19,295 nt of DNA from Robiginitomaculum sp. Its GTDB lineage: Bacteria > Pseudomonadota > Alphaproteobacteria > Caulobacterales > Maricaulaceae. The DNA lies in assembly GCA_027071965.1 (NCBI GenBank), contig JALSYJ010000051.1, positions 1 through 19,295 of the forward strand. Reading direction: 5' to 3'. Under the pieces are notes generated by a model. That model saw nothing but the letters and a program-made list of their open reading frames with translations, made no database searches and was not told the origin of the DNA. Position numbers and translations under genes: made by a program. This document shows, piece after piece, positions 1 to 6,599 of the stretch. How positions within the stretch are numbered: position 1 is the first letter of the stretch; every line of letters starts with the position of its first letter.

Positions 1-1
1 C

Positions 2-118
2 GTAGAACAGATCAACACCCGGGCCTACGCCAAGGAACTCACCGCCCGCGGTTTCACCAACGTCATCAAGCTCGTGGTGGTCGCAGACGGCAAACAGGTC
101 TGGGTGGAGACGGTATGA
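2..118 (+). CDS. 3' fragment, PD-(D/E)XK nuclease-type C-terminus
   Basis: Only the last 38 codons are in the window; the gene enters from the left edge and ends at TGA 116-118. The visible tail begins VEQINTRAYAKELTARG and ends KQVWVETV. It resembles the end of the PD-(D/E)XK nuclease superfamily domain found at the C-terminus of AAA-ATPase-like proteins (DUF1703 type). There a helix with a Q-I-x-x-R-x-Y-A pattern precedes a hydrophobic strand, and an aspartate-containing turn follows. This matches the helix/strand pattern seen here. No catalytic residue can be checked because the core lies outside the window. The neighbour to the right is a 491-bp non-coding region, so it is probably not in an operon with the genes that follow. 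The family call rests on recognition of a short segment only. Confidence 0.5.
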   Translation, partial: VEQINTRAYAKELTARGFTNVIKLVVVADGKQVWVETV

Positions 119-135
119 GCCCCATAATCCACCAA

Positions 136-235
136 GCCACAAAGGGCGAACACGCAGGTTCCCCCCTACAGGGCCGGGCACAACGCAACATCCAACCGAT
201 GTCAAGACATGAAGCTCCCAACGGCACCCGTAGGG
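136..235 (+). repeat. Direct repeat copy 1 (composite palindromic unit)
   Basis: This 100-bp segment recurs at 355-454 with about 96 identical positions by eye; the period is 219 bp. It begins with a hairpin-forming element (GGGCGAAC at 144-151, partner at 158-165 with one mismatch). It continues through a small dyad ATGTC-AA-GACAT at 199-210 and ends where the next palindrome starts (GGGCGGAC 234-241). The organisation (palindrome, conserved linker, palindrome) is that of a REP/BIME-like intergenic element rather than an insertion sequence; no transposase is present. Confidence 0.75.
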
Positions 236-255
236 GCGGACCTATGTGTCCGCCC
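234..255. repeat. GC-rich palindrome (8-bp arms)
   Basis: GGGCGGAC at 234-241 pairs perfectly with GTCCGCCC at 248-255 across a 6-nt loop. It has the same architecture as the GGGCGAAC hairpin at 363-384 but a different core, so it is a sequence variant of one element type. A further self-complementary decamer, CCCGTACGGG, lies at 301-310 between the two long repeat copies. Confidence 0.7.
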
Positions 256-354
256 TCGTCCCGGCAGGCACGGACGCGCCGGAGGCATTTGGGCATTGTC
301 CCCGTACGGGCGACCGCCGATGAGCACAACCTGTTCTCCCGCATGCGCAGACTG

Positions 355-454
355 GCCACAAAGGGCGAACACGCAGGTTCGCCCCTACAGGGCCGGGCAC
401 AACGCAACATCCAACCGATGTCAAGACATGAAGCACCCCACAGCACCCGTAGGG
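355..454 (+). repeat. Direct repeat copy 2 (composite palindromic unit)
   Basis: Second copy of the unit at 136-235. Here the first hairpin is perfect: GGGCGAAC at 363-370, a 6-nt loop, and GTTCGCCC at 377-384. The internal dyad ATGTC-AA-GACAT recurs at 418-429. The copy runs into another imperfect hairpin at 452-473 (GGGACGGGTT paired with AACCCGCCC across a 3-nt loop). Copy 1 continues into a different palindrome, so sequence after the conserved unit is variable. Confidence 0.75.
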
Positions 455-609
455 ACGGGTTTCTAACCCGCCCACAACACCACACGCTACCGGATCATGC
501 AGAAGAACAGGAGACCAACTCCAGTTAACCATGCTGGTTTGACAGACAGTCGAAATACAATCCCGGATTCATGTAAGTAACTGCACAATGTAAAATTATC
601 TATTGCATA

Positions 610-1728
610 ATGCCTCCAAAATTCATCTTCATCCATATCAGGAAATCAGCCGGGACATCATTTCGCTCACTGGCGTTTGATTCCTATGGACCGGAACAAG
701 TCTTCTGGTCGCTCGATGGAGAAGAACAACCCATCAAAGAGGCCTTTCTTGATGACACTATAAAAATCATCGGCGGTCACTTTTCCTATGCCCTTCTCAA
801 AAACATCTTCGGTGCCACTCTGCCGACTGAAGCAATCCTTTCAGCCATTGTCAGGCACCCGGTGGATCGCGTCCTTTCCCTTTTCAACCACCACAGGACA
901 AAGGCAAAACTCCAGAATATTGTGCCGGGATTCGATGAAGATTCATTATACCGCACCCTGCGCGATTGCGAGCAATTTCGCGACATGTGCCACAACGATC
1001 AATGTTTTTCCATCAGCGGCTATCGCTCGTTCAAGGAAACAGCCGATCACATCAAAAAACATCCGTACATTATTGGCGTTCTGGCCTATCTGAATTCTTA
1101 CGAAAAAGCCATAAGCAACATGCTTGGCTGGAACCTTACGGCTTTTCCAAAAGGGAATCGCGGCTATGGTCGTTACAGCAAGACGGAAGACATCACTCCG
1201 GCCACGACAGCTCTTCTTAAAGAATTACTCGCCGAAGACTTCAAACTCTACCGCTTTCTCTGCACCCACCGATTATACCGGACGCCGGGCTTTCATCTCG
1301 ACCGGATACGCGATATCCACGAGCCGTTCTTCAACCCACTCCCCCTTAATGGCACCGAACGAGCAAAAGTCCAACTGCGCATCACCACACCTACCATCAA
1401 CCCCTCAGCGGGCGAAGAGATTTCCGTTCCGGTCACAATCATCAACAGGGCGACCACTCCCCTGCCCGCTTCCGGATTCCATAGTGTCAAAATCTCATAT
1501 CATGTATTTAACAAAAAAAATGATGTGGTAGAATGGGATGGACTACGCACGGATCTTCCGGAAGATATCCCACCGGGAAAGGAATACACCACCGAGGCCA
1601 AAATCGTTGTTCCCTCGGTCCCAGGCAACTATATCATCAAAATTGGGCTCTTGTATAAAGGAATCGGCTGGTTCGAAAGTGATAATATCAACCACGAACA
1701 GGAAATCCATTGCACCGTGACCAGCTAA
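610..1728 (+). CDS. Sulfotransferase with C-terminal Ig-like domain
   Basis: A 372-residue protein with the P-loop-like fold of PAPS-dependent sulfotransferases (Sulfotransfer_2 type). Such enzymes move a sulfuryl group from 3'-phosphoadenylyl-sulfate to a hydroxyl or amine. The 5'-phosphosulfate loop is at residues 8-18 (IHIRKSAGTSF). The 3'-phosphate site is at about 82-90 (RHPVDRVLS), with the expected Arg and Ser. There is no signal peptide or membrane segment, so it should be cytoplasmic. The catalytic domain ends near residue 245. Residues ~255-370 form an unusual all-beta tail with a V-x-W-D-G-L-R-T-x-L-P pattern and a late G-I-G-W-F-E turn. Comparable Ig-like tails occur on some glycosyl- and methyltransferases of surface-glycan clusters. 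The ATG at 610 has no clear Shine-Dalgarno. The next gene overlaps its end by 19 nt. The acceptor is unknown. Confidence 0.85.
   Translation: MPPKFIFIHIRKSAGTSFRSLAFDSYGPEQVFWSLDGEEQPIKEAFLDDTIKIIGGHFSYALLKNIFGATLPTEAILSAIVRHPVDRVLSLFNHHRTKAKLQNIVPGFDEDSLYRTLRDCEQFRDMCHNDQCFSISGYRSFKETADHIKKHPYIIGVLAYLNSYEKAISNMLGWNLTAFPKGNRGYGRYSKTEDITPATTALLKELLAEDFKLYRFLCTHRLYRTPGFHLDRIRDIHEPFFNPLPLNGTERAKVQLRITTPTINPSAGEEISVPVTIINRATTPLPASGFHSVKISYHVFNKKNDVVEWDGLRTDLPEDIPPGKEYTTEAKIVVPSVPGNYIIKIGLLYKGIGWFESDNINHEQEIHCTVTS
1700..1705 (+). promoter_or_regulatory. Ribosome binding site for the TTG start at 1710
   Basis: AGGAAA, a few nucleotides upstream of TTG 1710-1712 and inside the end of the sulfotransferase gene. 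It supports the TTG as the start of the radical SAM gene and implies translational coupling. Confidence 0.55.
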
Positions 1729-3086
1729 AAAATCTCCTCCTGGCCATCAAGGACCATGAAAGCGTCCCCATCGAAAGAGTCCTCGCAGACCTGCGGCGCA
1801 TCATGCCCCAGGCTGCGGCCGAGTGCCGGCAAGCCGGGATGGCGGCCGGGGCCGCAGAGGCGTTTGTTCTCAAAATCGCCAATAGTCTCCTTGAGAAATA
1901 TCAATTTCTTAACCGCCACGAGCACCTGTTGGGCAAGCCATACGCCCTGATTGTGGACCCATCCAACAAATGCCCGCTCCACTGCCACGGCTGCCTGCAC
2001 AACAAAACCTTCCAGCAAAAAATACAACCGGATTGGCCGCTCTCCCTCCTGGACAAGAAGACCTTTGACGATTTTATCGATCAATATGGGCCCTTTGCCA
2101 CCACCATCCTGTTTTACAACTGGGGCGAGCCTCTCCTGAATCCGGAGACCCCCAATTTCATCCACCAGGCGAAATCCTATTTTCTGGAAACATCGCTCTC
2201 CACAAATCTCTCCATCCGCTTTGATGCCGAAGACCTTGTCCGCTCCGGCCTGGATTATATGATCATCTCCCTTGACGGAGCGACCCCGGCGACCTACAAC
2301 CGCTACCGCCGTGGCGGAGATTTCGACCTGGTGATCCACAATATCAAACGCCTGGTGGCGGCCAAAAAAAAGCATAACCTCGCCACCCCGCGACTCTCGT
2401 GGCAATTTCTCCTTTTCGAACACAACAAACATGAAATGGAGCAGGCCAGGAAAATGGCAACGGAGCTTGGTGTCAACGATATCCGTTTCGCCATCCCTTA
2501 TGATGTAATTTGGGAAGAAGACCTCACGCCCGCCAAGGGCATTAAGGAAGAGACCTATACCGTACCCGCGCCCATCGGCGGGACATCACAGGTCGTCACG
2601 CCCCCGGCACCACGTTTCTTCGATCTCATCACCGGAGAATGGGCGCGCGTCCCCCCTGACATCGACAAAACCGCGCTTCGGCAGCGCACAGGCCCGACCT
2701 GCCAGTGGCTCTATTCGACACTGGTCATGGACGCCTGTGGCCGATGCCTGCCCTGTTGCTACGCACCGCGCCTGCATTCGGGATACACATGGGTGTTCGC
2801 GGATCAGCCAACGGCCGATGCCTTCAATACCCCATACCACTGTTTCGCCCGCAAGCATTTCGTGTGGCTGTCCGAACTCAAAATGGAAAAGGGGGTCGCC
2901 CCATCTCTGCCGGAGAACGCCAAAGTGCCCTATTGTGTCGCCTGCCCGGACCGTAACGCCCCGCCTATTGTTTCTGATTTCCACACCCAGCGTTACTTCC
3001 GCCGTCACGACAGCTCGGGCCTCCTCACGGATCAGGATATCCAGGTGATCGCGAACCGGAAGCCCCCTCAAGAAAAGGCGCAATAA
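1710..3086 (+). CDS. Radical SAM/SPASM domain protein (module A)
   Basis: A 458-residue protein, start TTG at 1710, chosen because it follows AGGAAA and there is no nearby ATG. Residues 1-75 look helical. The radical SAM cluster motif is C88-x3-C92-x2-C95, preceded by VDPSNK. The GGEP-like motif is NWGEP at 137-141 and the strand SLDGAT is at 187-192. The C-terminal SPASM-like region carries C331, C343, C346, C349, C350, C409 and C412, enough for auxiliary Fe-S clusters. The family cleaves S-adenosylmethionine to start radical chemistry on a peptide, sugar or lipid; the substrate here is unknown. A close paralogue lies at 15596-16951. Anaerobic sulfatase maturase would be an obvious idea next to sulfatase-fold genes, but those lack a formylglycine Cys or Ser. 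It lies 20 nt upstream of the membrane-protein gene, in the same apparent operon. Confidence 0.88.
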   Translation: MHRDQLKNLLLAIKDHESVPIERVLADLRRIMPQAAAECRQAGMAAGAAEAFVLKIANSLLEKYQFLNRHEHLLGKPYALIVDPSNKCPLHCHGCLHNKTFQQKIQPDWPLSLLDKKTFDDFIDQYGPFATTILFYNWGEPLLNPETPNFIHQAKSYFLETSLSTNLSIRFDAEDLVRSGLDYMIISLDGATPATYNRYRRGGDFDLVIHNIKRLVAAKKKHNLATPRLSWQFLLFEHNKHEMEQARKMATELGVNDIRFAIPYDVIWEEDLTPAKGIKEETYTVPAPIGGTSQVVTPPAPRFFDLITGEWARVPPDIDKTALRQRTGPTCQWLYSTLVMDACGRCLPCCYAPRLHSGYTWVFADQPTADAFNTPYHCFARKHFVWLSELKMEKGVAPSLPENAKVPYCVACPDRNAPPIVSDFHTQRYFRRHDSSGLLTDQDIQVIANRKPPQEKAQ

Positions 3087-3106
3087 CACGGAATTCATAC
3101 CTGCAT

Positions 3107-4753
3107 ATGCAGCATCCATCATCAAAAGAAGCGCTGTTCCCGCTCCTCTCCATCATCCTCATCGGTTGTGCCTTTTTCTTCCTCCGCTTCGATTGGCACC
3201 TCGTTGTGCCGACCTATACCGACTGGCTATTGAGCGTAGGGGATGCCTCCACTCATTTCATTTCCTGGCTCTTCTTCAAAAACGAGCCCTGGCATTTCCC
3301 ACCGGGGGCGGTGCATAACTACCTGGCTCCACTCGGCACCTCTGTCGGGCTGACGGATTCACTGCCCCTGCTGGCCCTTCCTCTCAAGCTCCTCGCCCCC
3401 ATCCTCCCCTTCCGCTTCCAATATCTCGGGGCATGGCTCCTGGTCAACCACATCCTGCAAGCCCTGTTCGGATATCTCCTTCTCCGCACCAGGACCAGAA
3501 ACAAAATCATCCTGTTCGGGGGAACACTCTTCTTTCTGTTGAGCCCGATCCTGCTCAAAAAATTCAAACAAATCGCCCTTGACTCCCACTGGCTGATCCT
3601 GGCCGCCTTCTGGATCTATTTCAGAACGATCCCGCTCGACCGCCGTTTTGCCAACTGGCTCATCCTCCTCGCTGTCGCCGCCCTGATCCATCCTTACCTC
3701 ACGGCCATGACGGCGGCCATCGCCATCACGGACTTCATCCGCCAGGCATTGCTTGAAAAAAATCTCTCCATAACCAAGGCAACTCTCGCCATTGGCTGCC
3801 TTTTCTGCGTGATCATTTTTCAATGGTACATGGCCGGTTACCTGATCTATACCGGCATGGGTCCATATCAAGGCGCGCCCGCTTCCTATGAAAACACCTC
3901 CATGAACCTCAACGCCTTGTTCAACGCCTTTGACGGCCACTTCAACGTTACCAACAGATGGCAGCACGCAGGCTATAATTATCTCGGCAAGGGGATGCTC
4001 ATTCTCAGCGCCGTTGCCATCTTTGTTGCCTCCCGTTACAAACGCCTTCTTCCCGGCAAACGCAATTGGCCCCTTCTTCTGCTATGCATCCTTTTTCTGG
4101 CCTATTCCGTAAGCAATGTGATTACATTCAACAACATAGTCCTGTTCCGCTACACGCCACCACCGCCACTGCGGACTCTCTTTTCCATGTTCCATACAAC
4201 CGGCCGTTTTTTCTGGCCGGTGAACTATCTCATCATCTTTAGCGTCCTGCTCGCCCTTGACAATATCTCCAACCAACGCCTCCTTTTTTTTCTGATCTCC
4301 ACCTGCGTTGTTGTCCAGTTTTTGGATACGCGCAACCTGATCCTCAGACATGATTTTTTCAACCAGCCATTCCACAACCGGCTGGCCTCCCCGGCCTGGC
4401 AACAACAAATGGCCGGCATCAAGCATATCAAGGCCATCCCGCCGCTGGTCCGCAGCCTGCAAGACAGAGATGACTACAAGGGCTTCGCGCTCCTGGCGGC
4501 CCGATATGACAAAACCATCGACATAGGGTATAATGCGCGCCTGCCGCAAGAAAAGGCCATGGAAATCACCCGCCTGCTAACCAATGAAGTCACGGTCGGC
4601 CCGCCCGACAACCAAAGCCTGTATGTTTTTGGCAGGCAAACATTTATGAAATTCCAGACGTTGATCCACCCAAGCCTTGAGTGCGGCCGGGCTGATGGCT
4701 ACATCTATTGTGGCATGAAAACACAAGAAGACTTTCCGTCTCTACGGCAATGA
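3107..4753 (+). CDS. DUF6311-like polytopic membrane protein (GT-C-like)
   Basis: A 548-residue integral membrane protein with roughly ten hydrophobic segments between residues 10 and 420. A soluble C-terminal portion of about 120 residues follows. Near the N-terminus is the pattern G45-D46-A-S-T-H50, then FFKNEPWHFPPG, then GLTDSLPL and PFRFQY. I recognise this layout from DUF6311-type proteins, which resemble GT-C glycosyltransferases with an acidic residue in the first periplasmic loop that handle polyprenyl-phosphate sugars. That role is family inference; no activity can be read from the sequence. The ATG at 3107 follows a weak GGAA at a long spacing. It lies 20 nt after the radical SAM gene and fits a role in moving or attaching glycan across the inner membrane. 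The gene following it is a broken ATPase, so the original downstream partner may have been lost. Confidence 0.75.
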   Translation: MQHPSSKEALFPLLSIILIGCAFFFLRFDWHLVVPTYTDWLLSVGDASTHFISWLFFKNEPWHFPPGAVHNYLAPLGTSVGLTDSLPLLALPLKLLAPILPFRFQYLGAWLLVNHILQALFGYLLLRTRTRNKIILFGGTLFFLLSPILLKKFKQIALDSHWLILAAFWIYFRTIPLDRRFANWLILLAVAALIHPYLTAMTAAIAITDFIRQALLEKNLSITKATLAIGCLFCVIIFQWYMAGYLIYTGMGPYQGAPASYENTSMNLNALFNAFDGHFNVTNRWQHAGYNYLGKGMLILSAVAIFVASRYKRLLPGKRNWPLLLLCILFLAYSVSNVITFNNIVLFRYTPPPPLRTLFSMFHTTGRFFWPVNYLIIFSVLLALDNISNQRLLFFLISTCVVVQFLDTRNLILRHDFFNQPFHNRLASPAWQQQMAGIKHIKAIPPLVRSLQDRDDYKGFALLAARYDKTIDIGYNARLPQEKAMEITRLLTNEVTVGPPDNQSLYVFGRQTFMKFQTLIHPSLECGRADGYIYCGMKTQEDFPSLRQ

Positions 4754-5019
4754 TGCATACATACAAAAGCACAGTACCGCAGCACCACCAGGATAGGATG
4801 GCTCTATTTAATGCTGCCCAAAAATTTAATTGCCAGATTTTCGCGACTACTCACAGTTACGAATGTATACAGTCCGCATTCAATGCCTCTTTACAAACCG
4901 CGCGGCATGGAGAGTTTACATATCTTCGCCTCAGCTCCCAAAATGGCTCGCTCAAGGCAAATACCTTTGATAGCGAAGCGATAGAAGTGGCGATCAAGTC
5001 CGAGTTGGAAATACGATAA
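4754..5019 (+). pseudogene. 5'-truncated AAA (OLD/AAA15-like) ATPase remnant
   Basis: The frame ending TAA at 5017-5019 encodes about 80 residues that match the extreme C-terminus of AAA15/OLD-type ATP-binding proteins. It contains LFNAAQKFNCQIFATTHSYEC (the switch/H-loop ATTHS motif). This is followed by the typical ending F-T-Y-L-R-L...EVAIKSELEIR. The Walker A, signature and Walker B parts that must precede it are absent; the frame runs directly into the end of the membrane-protein gene. The break falls close to where the Walker B D-E would lie. No start with a ribosome binding site is visible. It is best read as a recombination scar, not a functional gene. Intact relatives are often linked to defence or DNA metabolism, but nothing like that survives here. 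Confidence 0.7.
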
Positions 5020-5077
5020 TGCCGAAACCTGGAGCCATCACCAAGCCAAACGACCTCCAATTTCATGGCCATGACTC

Positions 5078-6514
5078 ATGAAAATATCCACCTGCTTCCT
5101 TGTCGTCATCCTCGCCCCGTTGCTACTCTCCTGCGGGACGCCACCCCGCTCCTCACAAGAGGTTCCCCGCAACCTGGTCATCATCGTCTCTGACTCCCTG
5201 CGTTATGACATTATTGGCGCTTACGGCGGCGCGGCGCATACCCCCAATATCGACCACCTCATTGCCACCGGGACTTCATTTCAGCACGCCTATAGCTGCG
5301 CGCCCCGGACCCTGCCCTCATCCGTGGGAATGATGACCGCCCATATCCCGGCGAGCTACCCGTTGACCGAAAAGAAAAAAGGCGTGCGCGCCCGTTATCT
5401 CGTCCCGGACAGCGAGGTCCTTTTCCCAGAACTCTTCAAGGCGGCAGGATTCGAGGCCACCGCCTTTGTCGCCAACCCCAACGCCTATGTGTCCAATAAC
5501 ATGCAGGGATTCACTCTGCTGCCAACGGACACTAAAATCACTCCGGAACAGGAACAACGGGTCAAACCCATCACCAGAAAAATCCGCGCCGACCTCCGCT
5601 ACCACCAGACCTATCGTTTTGTTGATTATCTCCTTACCAGGCCCGATGATACAAAATTTATCTCACTGATCTGGATCGACGATCCCCATGTCCCATACAC
5701 CCCGCCGGAAGATTTCAAGAAACAAATCAAGGCCGATCCAGCCCAACTCCCCCGTAGCTTTGATCAATACGCCTGGGCCAAACCGTTCATGCAGTACACG
5801 GACGCGGAAAAACAGTACAGCAAGGCCCTGTATACAAAAGAAGTGGAGTCCATGGACGAGCGAGTTGGCTTTATCCTCGCGGCCCTGCGGCAGCGTGGGC
5901 TTTTGAAAGACACCATTGTCATGTTCACAGCCGATCATGGTGAACAGTTTGGAGAGAACGACCATGTCGGCCACGGCAACTCCTACTTCCAGACCTTGCT
6001 GCATGTGCCGTTAATTTTCTCCGGGCCAGGCATCCCACGCGGGAAGACCATCACCGCCAATGTTTCGCAAATGGATATTTCCCGCACCCTTCATGACCTC
6101 TTTGAGCTCCCGGCGCCCGAACCGGCCGGAAGTAGCTTTGCTGGCCTGCTTGGCGGCAAAAGCACATACAAACCGCACGACTTCTACTTCACCGGCATTC
6201 ACCCAAAAAGCACGGAATATACCGACGCCCTGCTCCTGAACAACGACAAGCTCATCGCCCGCCAGGACGGGTCATTTCTTTTGTTTCGATTAGATAAGGA
6301 CCCTCTCGAAAAGAGGAGTATATGGCCTGATGGCATCCCCAAAAAAGACAAGGAGATTGTCAACCGAATCCTATCCTTTCGGCAACGGACAAGTAAAATT
6401 CGAAAAGAAATAGAAACTGCTTACGAGGAGGGGGAAAAATCGATAAATAGACCAAGGTCATTTGAGACAAAATCTACGATTCAAAAATTAAAATCACTTG
6501 GGTATATCAAGTAA
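5078..6514 (+). CDS. Sulfatase-fold lipoprotein with Thr nucleophile (module A)
   Basis: A 478-residue alkaline-phosphatase-superfamily enzyme annotated as sulfatase by similarity. It has a lipoprotein signal peptide with C19 in LLLSC. Residue +2 is Gly, so it should be sorted to the outer membrane if the classical Lol rule applies. Metal ligands visible are D39 (SDSLRYD), D286-H287 (TADHGEQFGE) and H299 (GHG); DDPHVPY at 201-207 is a substrate-side motif. At the nucleophile the sequence is R77-T78-L79-P80-S81-S82, where true sulfatases have C/S-x-P-S-R. Thr cannot become formylglycine, so a phosphotransferase, phosphohydrolase or unusual sulfo-group enzyme is more likely. The protein ends LKSLGYIK, a tail shared with three other enzymes here. 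From about 6285 the coding sequence becomes AT-rich, unlike the rest of the gene. ATG 5078 is the first possible start after an in-frame TGA at 5072; no Shine-Dalgarno is seen. Confidence 0.88.
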   Translation: MKISTCFLVVILAPLLLSCGTPPRSSQEVPRNLVIIVSDSLRYDIIGAYGGAAHTPNIDHLIATGTSFQHAYSCAPRTLPSSVGMMTAHIPASYPLTEKKKGVRARYLVPDSEVLFPELFKAAGFEATAFVANPNAYVSNNMQGFTLLPTDTKITPEQEQRVKPITRKIRADLRYHQTYRFVDYLLTRPDDTKFISLIWIDDPHVPYTPPEDFKKQIKADPAQLPRSFDQYAWAKPFMQYTDAEKQYSKALYTKEVESMDERVGFILAALRQRGLLKDTIVMFTADHGEQFGENDHVGHGNSYFQTLLHVPLIFSGPGIPRGKTITANVSQMDISRTLHDLFELPAPEPAGSSFAGLLGGKSTYKPHDFYFTGIHPKSTEYTDALLLNNDKLIARQDGSFLLFRLDKDPLEKRSIWPDGIPKKDKEIVNRILSFRQRTSKIRKEIETAYEEGEKSINRPRSFETKSTIQKLKSLGYIK

Positions 6515-6599
6515 GGTAATGCTATAAAACTTGTGGCCCTTGATTCGTTTCATTAAGTTATCGCATGAAGTTTCATTCAAATTTCTTGCGGATGTGTCA
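6515..6599. other. Convergent intergenic gap
   Basis: The plus- and minus-strand modules meet here, 85 bp apart. I see no convincing stem followed by a T-tract on either strand, so termination is not explained by an obvious intrinsic terminator. The stretch is AT-rich like the minus-strand gene to its right. Confidence 0.5.

Larger units (their letters stand above)
119..609. other. 491-bp non-coding region with palindromic repeats
   Basis: No credible gene is present. The open frames here run through the repeated palindromes on both strands, encode low-complexity Arg/Pro/Cys-rich products and have no ribosome binding sites. The segment holds two long direct repeats (136-235 and 355-454) and at least five GC-rich dyads. 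The right end (about 535-609) turns AT-rich and must carry the promoter of the plus-strand module. A TTGACA hexamer sits at 539-544 and a TAAAAT hexamer at 591-596, but they are not spaced as a single promoter, so no promoter is called. Confidence 0.7.

Noticed and set aside
136..473. Possible CRISPR array
   Set aside because: Only two copies, ~100 bp long, 219 bp apart, with internal hairpins. There is no regular short repeat-spacer pattern and no cas gene.
115..528. Long overlapping open frames on both strands in the repeat region
   Set aside because: They run through the palindromic repeats, give Arg/Pro/Cys-rich products with the same segment repeated, and have no ribosome site or family resemblance.
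539..596. Promoter for module A with TTGACA (539-544) and TAAAAT (591-596)
   Set aside because: The spacing (46 nt between hexamers) is not that of one sigma-70 promoter, and no good partner hexamer is found for either.
1710..3086. Anaerobic sulfatase maturase (anSME)
   Set aside because: All sulfatase-fold proteins in the window have Thr at the maturation site, so they offer no formylglycine target here.
3359..3967. Long antisense frame within the membrane-protein gene
   Set aside because: It is a shadow frame of GC-rich coding sequence; the product is Glu/Gly/Gln-rich and has no recognisable features.
4708..5019. A complete small protein starting at 4708
   Set aside because: The first ~15 codons are the out-of-frame end of the membrane-protein gene, and the rest is recognisably the C-terminus of a much longer ATPase.
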